The notes below the pieces were generated by a model. It was not told where the DNA came from. It saw nothing but the letters and a program-made list of their open reading frames with translations, and did not search any database. A stretch of 64,000 nt of DNA from Erythroxylum novogranatense (taxonomy: Eukaryota > Streptophyta > Magnoliopsida > Malpighiales > Erythroxylaceae), in the NCBI GenBank assembly GCA_029891385.1, contig CM057225.1, forward strand, positions 73,627,387 to 73,691,386. Reading direction: 5' to 3'. Of the stretch, positions 1 through 9,788 are shown in pieces. The translations under genes were made by a program, and so were the position numbers. Numbering within the stretch: the first letter of the stretch is position 1; each line of letters opens with the position of its first letter.

Positions 1-727
1 TGAATACATGTAGATGGCTTCATTGAAGGACAAGTAGCTTACTTTTAAGTGTGACATATGGCTTGATTAAATCAAGAACACCTAGCATCTAAAGAGTTAG
101 GTAGGTGGTGAATCATCCATCATTCTTGATGTTTCTATCTTCTCTCTTCACTTTGCTCTTCACCACCGAAACCTCTCACTTCCTCTCAACTATTTGTGTT
201 TTTGCTTTATTTTGGTTCATCAATGCTTAAGAATCCTTGCATGATATTGCATCAAGAAAGCTACTTAATAGTACCTTCTATGTTGTTATCATTCTAGTGC
301 TAAGATCAACCTACGTCTACCTTGATTTTGGAAATGTGTTGGTTGCATAAAGGGTTGGATTACTTGGTTCTTTGAAGAAGGAACTTGAAGTTAATTATGT
401 AAATGAATTCTAAACTTAATAGCATGTATTAATACAAGTTTTATGATAATTGAATTGGCATAAAATATGTGTTATGATGATGATAATTCAGTGCTGAAAA
501 ATGATCCTTATTTAACAAATTTTGTTTTTGTCTTGATATATATAAGATAATGATTTGTGAGTTGTCTAATGAATGATTTTTTAATTGAGTTTGGACATGA
601 ATTTGATAAGGGATTGAAGCATGAATAAGGTAGAATTGAAGTGAAATTGATAGACTTTGGTGAAGGTGTATTGGATGGAGTATGAAGGAGTAAAATTTGG
701 AAGCAAAATGAAGGTTGTGGTTGAGTG
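1..727. other. Non-coding DNA left of the solo LTR
   Basis: No open frame with recognisable protein similarity is visible on either strand. The stretch is AT-rich with pyrimidine-rich patches around 130-200. Its last five bases (723-727, GAGTG) are the left copy of the target-site duplication of the LTR that follows, so this sequence was contiguous with the DNA now starting at 4530 before that insertion. It may itself be old retroelement DNA, but nothing proves this. Confidence 0.6.
723..727. repeat. Left target-site duplication GAGTG of the solo LTR
   Basis: GAGTG immediately precedes the LTR start TGTAGCACC and is repeated directly after the LTR end GATGTTACA at 4525-4529. Five base pairs is the usual duplication length for LTR retrotransposon integrases. 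Confidence 0.85.
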
Positions 728-3700
728 TGTAGCACCCCACTCTCACGAGACACGTGCCCGACATCCTTAGTAATATTTGAGTACGTGGCCCACGATGATG
801 ACATGCTAGAGCACTCGAATAGTCAAAAACTCAGTACAATTTTTTTTCCAAAACAAAGCAATGCACACGTATGCGGGAATCAATTATAAAATTGGCCACA
901 CTTTATTTCATAAATATTTGCGTTAACAACATTTCAACCATTACATAAATCATCAAAATTTCACTTTCCACTTGAGCCCATTACTGAGACAAAAACACTT
1001 ATAATCATAATATTAGTGCGCTTCATAATCAATTACAAACCATTTCACTTTGGAAAGTTATCACAAATAGAAATCTTCAAATATACATGTTACAATAATT
1101 GCGAAAGACTCAAATCGATATAAAAATAAGAAAATACAAGTGCAGATGCAAACTGATCCCGACCTCTATCCTTTACTTGTATGCTGTAAGGATACTCTCA
1201 TTTGTCTAACGGGGTATTCTTCTAATCCTGAAAAATATTTGCAAATTTTGGGTAAGTTTTGCAAACTCAATGAGTGACCATCATCGATGGCTCACCCAGT
1301 CACATAAAACATAATTCACCTTTCACATATTTCACATTTCACATTCAATTTTACACTTCACATTCAATACATTTAATCATTCATTTTATGCATATGTAGT
1401 GCACATGAGACTCACTTTCTATTTGTTACTTTGTTATGATCAAGTGCCTAAACTGTCCCATATAGGGCTTATTGATAACTGTCCCTTATAGGGCTCATTA
1501 AAAATTGTCCCATATAGGCTCATTAAAAACTGTCCCATATAGGGCTCATTAAACGTTGAGCCTGAGGCTCTGATTCACTTTTGAGCTCGAAGCTTATTTT
1601 CACTCGTTGAGCTTTAAGCTCTGATTGATGGCTACCCTGGTCACAACTCTCATTATGTTTCATGCATTCATGAAATGAAATTCTTCCGTTACATTTGCAT
1701 GATCCACATTCACTTACTTTCACATATCATCGGACCGTAGTCCGGCATTCAACATTAAGTTGAGAATCATACTTTCACTTACATGCAAATATGCATTCAG
1801 AACATATTTAACAATCACATTAAGTACACTTAGTTCATCTCATTCACATACAAGCAGCACTTCAATATCTCATCAATCATCACAATCATCGGACCTTCTG
1901 TCCGAAATCCAACACGATCAATCTCATTCATACAATCATTTAGTAGTTAATCAATATCAAAATTAACACAAAACAAACAATGAAATGAGATCATCTAGGT
2001 CTACTCACCGTACGCTCCAAATTAGCATTAGCTTTTATGATCCGAAAATGTCTAGATGCGGACATTCTATCCTGTATCACCATTATGCAAAACACATATT
2101 GCACACACATTATTAATTGCACAATCACATAAACATTCAGTTTTACACACATGTATATGTGTAATGTATAATGCATGCTCAATGACAATTCTCGGGTAGA
2201 TTTTCTAAATTCACATCTAATGCTCATTCTCAATTCATGATTCATATTGTCTACTTGAACTTAGACTTACATTTCATTTGCATATGAACATTCTAAAATT
2301 CTCCATGCAATCTTTACCCTTTTTATTTCCAGCTTATTCATAAGCTTACATCTCAAGAACATTTGATTACTCTATATCATAATTCAATTTCTCGTCATCT
2401 CTTTTCTAACCTTAAATGATCTCATAATACCCCATTCTTATTCACAATTAATCGCTTGTCACACATTACTCAACCTCCTTGAACATAACTATAATCATAT
2501 AAAAATCTTCATTCCCATTATATTCATGCATTTGATACTTTGATTTCATCCATCCGTTCACTAAGTTTTAACCTTCATTTTCACTTCAAACCTATCATAC
2601 TTTAGTCCCATAAACCAAGGATCATTCTAGGTTCACTTTAAGACCCATTAAGCCTTAATTAGGGTCACTTGACCCGTGAATGTCTGTTAACCAGACATCC
2701 ATGTCTGTTAAACGGACCTTTACGGGTCACTTACAGAAATTTGAAACTTTAACCCTCTAAACATCAAAATCTCACTTTGTGGTCTTCATAGAAGTTGTAG
2801 ATCTCGAAGTCCTCTTATAAACCATACCTAAATCATCTCAATCCAAGTTCTATAGAAAATGTTATGCCTCTTGCACCAAAGTATGTTCAATTGCTTTACA
2901 TTATTTCCAGATTTCTAACTCTTTACTTACAACATTCAATTTCTCATGCTTAGTCTATCATTTCTAGTTCAATACTCATCATTTATCCCTTATTCTAATT
3001 TGATTTCAACTCAATATCATCCATAACCAAATTATATCCCATGATTGATCATAAACACTAATAGCAGATCATACATATACATACAAATTCATCTTCAATT
3101 TTATGTAATCAGTACTCAATTTCATGTCAAATTATAAACTCTTAAAGACAGAATTTGAATTCGATATCTGCATACAAAATGTAGCCATATGTTTCTAATT
3201 TAACCTAAATCAAAAATCATCTCATTTGGATAACTACAAAACAAGTTATGGCTAAATTACAAAAGCATATCCAGTGGAATTGTTACAGCTAGCATATTCC
3301 AGCCACTTCAAACACCATTATCAATTTGTCTCTAAACTTTCATCTTAATTCTTCTATTTTCAAGACACTATACTTGCATTTTCTTTAACTTCCATACCTA
3401 ATCCAATCCATTCCTAAAACAACCAATTATCCACATTTTTATCCATAAAAAATAAAATATAACAATATCCATTCAACATTTAAATTTTATGCACTTCATT
3501 CTAACTCTAAAACATTTCTATATCAATTTATGAATCATTAATCATCAATCATAGAAAAACAAGACATGAATCTACCACATTCCTTCATATATAAAGCACC
3601 ATTTTGTGATCAAAGAACCCATCCTCATACATATCTCATTTAACAAATCATAAGGAACAATATGCTACTTACTTGAGTTAGCTTCAAGATCTTCAAAATC

Positions 3701-4524
3701 ACCATTAAACCCTAACTCTTTCATCTCCATGATCATCAACTTTCATGAAGGATTAGGTTGGGTCTTTTAGTAGCAAGGTGAAAAAGACAAAGAAAATGAA
3801 AGTAGCAAGTGAAAGTAAGAGCAAGATTTAACATTGATGAAGGTGGGAGAGAGTGAGTGGCGTGGATGAGAGAAAAGAATGGAGAAGGAGACAATGAAGA
3901 AGCATGTAACGAAAATCATGGTGAAAGACCATAGAATGTTCTTTCAATTAGTTAGAAAAATCGTGGGTGAGGTTTGTGGCAAGGCAAGTGACACATGTCA
4001 CTTGCCACATGTCACCTCCCCATGGTCCCATTTGGTCCACTTTAATAATTAGTCCATTTTGTCTTCAATTTCTAATCCAATTGACTCCTAATTTTCAATG
4101 ACACTTGTCATTAAATCCTGATGTCATATATAAAAATTTTCATTGCCATTCGACTCTTATTTATACTACTATTCATTAATTGTTCTGCCACTTGACATTT
4201 TTCCTAGTCCGAAATACCCTTAAAATTTAGAAAATTCCCAAATTTTCACCAAAAATTCTAATTCACTACTTATACCTTCCCACTCAATTTTTAAGACACA
4301 AAATCATAATTCGCATCATATTCACATTAAAACAATCATTTATATCCGGAAATGTCAAATGAGTGCATGAACATTTCATTTTCATTTGTGCAATAATCAG
4401 TTTCCCATATGTGTATGCTATCATTATGCATGAGCATGAAATGCATTTTTTTCTCAATCTCTCTTGATCTCACATGTATCAAATTTTAGGGTTATAACCC
4501 TTAGTATGAGAACAAGATGTTACA
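728..4524 (-). mobile_element. Solo long LTR of a Ty3/gypsy-type retrotransposon
   Basis: The 3797-bp block begins TGTAGCACCCCA and ends GATGTTACA, the standard TG...CA LTR termini, with a short imperfect terminal inverted repeat (TGTARCAYC). Its flanks are an exact 5-bp duplication, GAGTG at 723-727 and 4525-4529. Read on the minus strand it starts TGTAACATCTTGTTCTC, the style of Tekay/Del-lineage LTRs. No gag-pol, primer-binding site or second LTR lies beside it, so it is best explained as a solo LTR left by LTR-LTR recombination. It is homologous in opposite orientation to 5527-8758; shared landmarks include the block at about 1200-1310 matching 8650-8750. Four copies of a roughly 25-bp GTCCCATATAGGGCTCATT motif lie at about 1455-1550. 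A possible TATA box on the minus strand is at about 4150-4165. Lineage assignment is inference; the boundaries are seen directly. Confidence 0.85.
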
Positions 4525-4529
4525 GAGTG
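4525..4529. repeat. Right target-site duplication GAGTG of the solo LTR
   Basis: Exact copy of 723-727, directly following the CA terminus of the LTR at 4524. Confidence 0.85.
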
Positions 4530-5526
4530 AACACTCATCCCACAATCGTGGGATTTATATGGCTCATTCCCATAGTCGTAGGAAGTGCTTAGGAAGGAGA
4601 AAAGGTTAGTTTTGGGAAATTGTTGGACTATATAGGTTTAAGGCACTTTTTAATGGTGTAATTGGACTTGATTAAGGTGTAAAATGAACCTAGTTTGATG
4701 TGGAATAAGTTAATTAAAGGTTGAATAAGATTTGGATTTTTAATTGAAATAATAACTTAAGGAAGGTGTTATTAGATAACAAAGTATCTAATTTTGGAAC
4801 TTGTAAAGTTGTTAAAGGAATGAAGTTTATTTATGAATGCTAATGTAATTTAAAGAACAAGCGTAATGTATTAGTTATCAATGTTTGTTAATTTGGAGGA
4901 ACTTGAGTGGTTATATGTAATATGTAATATGTAATGATATATATAATTAGAGTTTGAATTGAATTATAATTAGATTATTTAATTTTAATTAAAAAATCCT
5001 AACATTTTTTTAATTAGGAAATAAGCATAAGGGAGCTAGCAGTCTTACTTATTCCTCCAAAAAGTTAAGTTTCTTTTTCTCTGCTCTATAAATACAATTA
5101 GGGGCTGGACACTAAGATAGCTTATGGTTGAGACCTTATGAAAATGGTTTCTACAAGAATTCGAATTAGGTACGATTCAATTTTTTATGATCATGGTTTT
5201 TAGGTTATTAAATTATCGATATTTGATTAGAAAATCGCAAAATTTTATTTTTTGGTAGATTGATTTCTCAATAAGATACAGTTTCAAAGCATTTTATGGC
5301 AACTTTTATGTGGAAAGTCATCGAAGTTAAACATCACTAACTGAGTTGGTGGGAAAGATCCATTGAGATATTTATCTGTATTTTTCTCTAAATAAACAGG
5401 GATAAGACTAGAAACAATTTCTATCCAAGAATGACAATTTATGCCAAAGATAAGTAACTATACAAAAATTTCAAACCACACCAGCGAGACAGACATCAAA
5501 GAAAACTAGTTAAGTAAAGCTAAGTC
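4530..5526. other. Non-coding spacer between the two opposed LTRs
   Basis: No gene is visible. The left part continues the DNA of 1-727 across the solo LTR insertion. A TATA-like CTATAAATA lies near 5085, downstream of a short pyrimidine-rich stretch, but no coding exon follows. A short palindrome, CCCACAATCGTGGG, sits near 4540-4555. The segment stops at the TGTAACATCCCG start of the second LTR. Confidence 0.5.
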
Positions 5527-8500
5527 TGTAACATCCCGTTCTCATATTAAGGGTTAGAACCCAGATTTCAAATGGAGAGAATAGCAATGTGAGAGTTAGG
5601 AGAAAAAATTTGCATTTCATGCCCAGCAACATGTCAGCATACATGTATGTAAATTTGAATCTTTGCACATACAAAACTAAGTGTACATGCATTCATTAAC
5701 AATTTCCGGATATGATTGTTTTTAAATGTAATTTTATTGAAAATGAGAAGTAGAGGGAGTTGAAAGAGTGATCTTGGTATGAGTTGTGATAAGGAAAGAT
5801 TTGGAAACAAAAGTAGTGGTTGATCTGGAAAATGTTCACTAAGTGTGCTTTGGTCTGTTAGCCATAACTTTTTCTCTAGTTATCCAAATTAGAACATTCT
5901 TTGTTTGGATTAAACTATAAACATATGGCTACATTTCTTATGAAGATATCAAATTTCAATTCTGTCTCTAAAAGTCTCAAAATTTATTATGAAGTGAGAA
6001 CTGAGTGAATTACATTGATGGATGAATGTAAAATTCATCTTTGGACTTTAAGGAAAATTTGGGATTGATCTAGATAGATTTTTGCAAAGTTTCCTTCTTG
6101 AGAGTTGTAGATCTTTCTGTTATATTTCCAACGGTATATAGTATGAGAATTTTGGACATTGGAGTCGAAAGTTATGCTAATTGTAAAACATCTTCTGTGT
6201 TTGCTCCTTCTGATTTTTGTTCCTTCTGTATTTTGTTCCTTCTGTGTTTTGCTCCTTCTGAGTTTTGTTCCTTCCGTGTTTTGTTCCTTCTGTGTTTTGC
6301 TTCTTCTGAGTTTTGTTCATTCTGTGTTTTGCTCCTTTTGAGTTTTGCTCCTTTTGAGTTTTGTTCCTTCTGTGTTTTGCTCCTACTGAGTTTTGTTCTT
6401 TCTGAGTTTTGTTCTTTTTGTTTTTTACTCCTTCTGTTTTTTGCTCCTTCTGAGTTTTGTTCCTTCTGTGTTTCGTTCCTTGTGTGTTTTACTTCTTCAA
6501 TGTTACCGTTCATCTTACATCTTCTATTCCATTTTTTATCCTTCAAAAGATGGAAGTTGTCTTTGAGGTCTCATGAAAGTTGTAGCTCTTGAAGTCCTCT
6601 TTCGAACCATCTAAAGAACACCTAAATCCGATATCTCTAGAGAAAGTTATACTAATTGTCCCCACGATAGGTTCATTTTGATTGAGGATAAAACCAGATT
6701 GGATTCTTTTGGCCATAACTTCTTCCATCGACACTCAAATGACTTAATTATTGAACCATTAGACTCGTAAGACATTTCTCTACATCTCCATCAAAAATCG
6801 TAGCCATCTGAAATGAAGTGAGAGAGATTGCGTGAAAAACGTGGGATAGGTACAATGTGTGTGTTTTTAAATGCTATGAACTGGTGTTACTCCACTAAAC
6901 ATACTTCAGTATTTTGATGATTTCTAGATCGGTAGAGCTCCAAATGAGATTATTTCTGATTTGTGGTGAACTAGAGACATGGAGCTACAAATGGTATGAA
7001 GAAGTTAGAATCTATTTCAGTTTCTAAGATTTTTAAATTTTAGATAGAAATTACACATAGTATACTGATTTGGACAAGAACATTCCAAAAAAATAGTTGA
7101 AGTATATCTTCCGAATCACTGAACCGAATTGAATGAATTTGGTGTCATTAGAAACTTAAAACAATGGGGGACATCTTTTGGAAGAAAGTGTTTTTTTAGA
7201 ATGTTTAAAGGTAATGTTGGCAAGACACTTAAGTATAAAAGACATAAGGCATAATTGGAAGGGCAAATGGGACAATTCTCAATCATTAAGGGCATAATTA
7301 GAATATGAAGTATTGTCTTGCTTATAAATGAAGAAGAAAAACGTGAATGGAAGGATAAGCAGAAGAGAACAACAAAAATGAGAGAGAAAGAGAAAGAGAG
7401 TTTGGTGGTTTGAGAGAGAAGAAGAGAGTGGGTTAGGATTTAATTCTTCTTAGTCTTCAAGAAAATTTTGAAGCTATCCAAGAAGAGAAAAAGGAAAAGG
7501 AAGAAAAAAGCTTCCATTTGAGCTAAAGATCTCTTCATTTGGTGAAGAATCAAGGTAAGATCATTTTGAATCTTTTGAATTTTTGGAAGGATTCTAGTTT
7601 ATGGAGTTTAGAAAATGCTTGGGTTTAAGTATTATAGAATCAATTTTAGTGATTTTGCATTATGAGATTTTCAATTGGATTCCTATTAGATGAGAATATA
7701 GATATTTTGAAATCATATAAGGTTAGAAAAGAGATGACAAGAAATTGAGTTAGGATATAAAGTAACCAAGTGTTCTTGAGGTGTAAGCTTATAAATAAGC
7801 TAGACACTAGCAAAGGGTAAAGATTGAAAGGAGAATTTAGAAAGATCATGTACAAATGAAGTGTAAATCTAAGTTCAATCAGACACATATGAATTATGAA
7901 ATGGGAATGAGAATAAAATGTGTTATAGAACATATACCCAAAATTGTCATTAAGCATGCATTGTACATAGCCCATATAATTATTTGGGCATAAATGAGTT
8001 TTATAACGGGTGTGAATTGTGTATTGCATAAATTGTGTCGTGCAGGTTAAACATCTGCATATAGGCGTATCCAGAATTTGGAAGCAAATGCTATTTTTGG
8101 AGCGTATTGTGAGTAAACCGAGATGATCTCACTTTATTGATTGTTATTTGAATTCTTGTATTATTTGACTATTGAATGATTTTGTGAATGTGAATTGGAT
8201 GAACTAAGTATATTGAAGTGTTTGCTAAGTGTTTTCTGAATGTGTAATTGTATGCAAGTGAAAGTGTGAATTATCAACTACATGTTGAAAGACGGACTAC
8301 GGTCCGATGATAAGTGAATATGATTGAATAAGAGTATGCAAATATGAGTGATGCATTTCATTTCATGAATGCATGAAACATAAATGAGTTGTGACCAGAG
8401 TAGCTACCGATCAGAACTTAAAGCTCAACGAGTGAAAAAGAGCCTCGAGCTCAAAAGTGACTCAGAGCCTCAAGCTTAATGTTTAATGAGCCATATATAG

Positions 8501-8758
8501 AACAGTTATCAATGAGTCATATATGGGACATTTAGGCACTCGATCACAACAAAGTAACAATAAAAAATAGGTCTCATGTATACTGCATATATATAATATG
8601 AATGATTAAGTTGTATTGGATATGAAATATTGTGAATTATGTATTATGTAATTGGGTGAGCCATCAATGATGGTCACTCATTGAGTTCACAAAACTCACC
8701 CAAAATTTGCAATTATTTTTCAGGATCAGAAGAATACTCAGTTAGGCCAACGGGAGTA
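5527..8758 (+). mobile_element. 3'-truncated long LTR, plus orientation, same family as 728-4524
   Basis: It starts TGTAACATCCCGTTCTCAT, matching the minus-strand start of the solo LTR. Homology with that LTR is clear at about 5870-5960, 8280-8550 and 8650-8750 (inverted relative to about 3240-3130, 1760-1430 and 1310-1200). It is diverged by many substitutions and indels, so the two are family members and not recent duplicates. Homology stops near 8758, where the dispersed AT-rich repeat begins, so the LTR 3' end and its duplication are missing. A TATA-like CTTATAAATGA at about 7320, followed by a purine-rich leader and a splice-donor-like AAGGTAAGATC at about 7553, looks like the LTR promoter and start of the transcript. 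The block also contains a 15-16-bp minisatellite at 6195-6490. Confidence 0.75.
6195..6490. repeat. Minisatellite inside the LTR, unit about 15-16 bp
   Basis: Roughly 19 degenerate copies of TTCTGWGTTTTGYTCC run in tandem, often alternating between GAG and GTG forms to give a 31-32-bp higher unit. The array leaves open frames on both strands (Cys/Phe/Ser-rich one way, Lys/Glu/Gln-rich the other) that come from the repeat and not from a gene. No comparable array is seen at the corresponding place in the solo LTR at 728-4524, so it expanded in this copy or a sublineage. Confidence 0.85.
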
Positions 8759-9258
8759 CACCTATTTTAAATATATTATTTAAAATATATTAAACAATAT
8801 GCAAAGCATAATATATTAATTATTATATAATTTTAAACCATATGAAACATAAATGAAAATATATCTAACTAATATTTTATATGAATTATAATATAAATAA
8901 AAATAATATAAAAATAAATATTAAAATATATAAAAAATTAAATAATAATATATAAATCTCAAAATAAATGTGAAGATATGTTTGTGGGTATTGTGAAAAT
9001 TATGTGTAAAAATATAAGAGTAAAGGAAATTAAAAATAGACTCATTGATCTAAAAATCTACCTAAAAAGTAATTTTTAAAAACTTTACATTCGAGCTTTT
9101 CAAAAGTTATATTTTAACTTTCAAAAAAATTATTTTTATGAAAAAAAAGTACGTTTAGATTTTATAATCAACAACCTATTTTCTTTCGAACCAATTTTAG
9201 TGGTGATAAAAAAGTACGTATTCACTTTTTAAAAGTTGAAACAAACAAACATCTTACC
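8759..9258. repeat. Dispersed AT-rich repeat, copy 1
   Basis: This block aligns by eye with about 26660-27157 over its whole length, including near-identical stretches such as AATATATTAATTATTATATA and TTTGTGGGTATTGTG. Both copies end with a run resembling GCTTATTCACTYTYYAAAAG followed by AAACAAAC or AAACAGGC, a style common at the ends of plant hAT-like miniature elements. No clear left terminal inverted repeat or duplication was found, so the class remains open. It marks the truncation point of the LTR at 5527-8758. Confidence 0.65.
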
Positions 9259-9788
9259 CAAAATCAAAGAAATAAAGACAGCGTAAAGTATGACGACTAA
9301 CACAGGAGAGTGATCAAGCTGACAAAATGCTAACTCGCCCAAACATCAAATAATGCTAAAAGAAAAGAAAACACAACTTAGCTGTCTAACCCACTTGGAA
9401 GCCTGAATGGAAAATGCTAACTAGCAGGTTTGTTCAATTAGAATGATGTTAGCCAAACAACAGTGTTTTAAAATTTAATAAACCCTTGCATGTTGTTGCT
9501 CCTCTTATGTGTTTCTAAAATAAATTATTAAGAAATGAGATTGTATCTCACACTCTTGCACACACTAGATCTACTCAAGTCTTGAGATAGATCTAACCTC
9601 CACCCTCCCCAACCAATTACTTGTATCCATCTTCATCAATTTCTTCCTTTTTCTTCTAATTAATTTCAAGTCACGATCTCACTCTCACTACAGCATCGCC
9701 AATTCCAATTCGTCCCATTGGATAAAAGAATGCAGATTCCATCTTTCTAGACGGTTTGTTTTGGTAATCTCATCTGAACCTGAGACAA
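9259..9788 (+). promoter_or_regulatory. Upstream region and 5' leader of the phosphatase-like gene
   Basis: This single-copy-looking stretch lies between the AT-rich repeat and the gene start. From about 9590 to 9700 it is pyrimidine-rich (CT-rich runs, TTTCTTCCTTTTTCTTC), typical of plant 5' untranslated leaders. The start codon at 9789 sits in GAGACAAATGGG, with A at -3 and G at +4, a favourable plant context. No confident TATA box can be assigned; an AT-rich patch at about 9515-9530 is only a candidate. Confidence 0.45.

Noticed and set aside
6098..6592. Long Cys/Phe/Ser-rich frame (plus) and Lys/Glu/Gln-rich frame (minus)
   Set aside because: Both are created by the 15-16-bp minisatellite inside an LTR; repeat translation keeps frames open without coding function.
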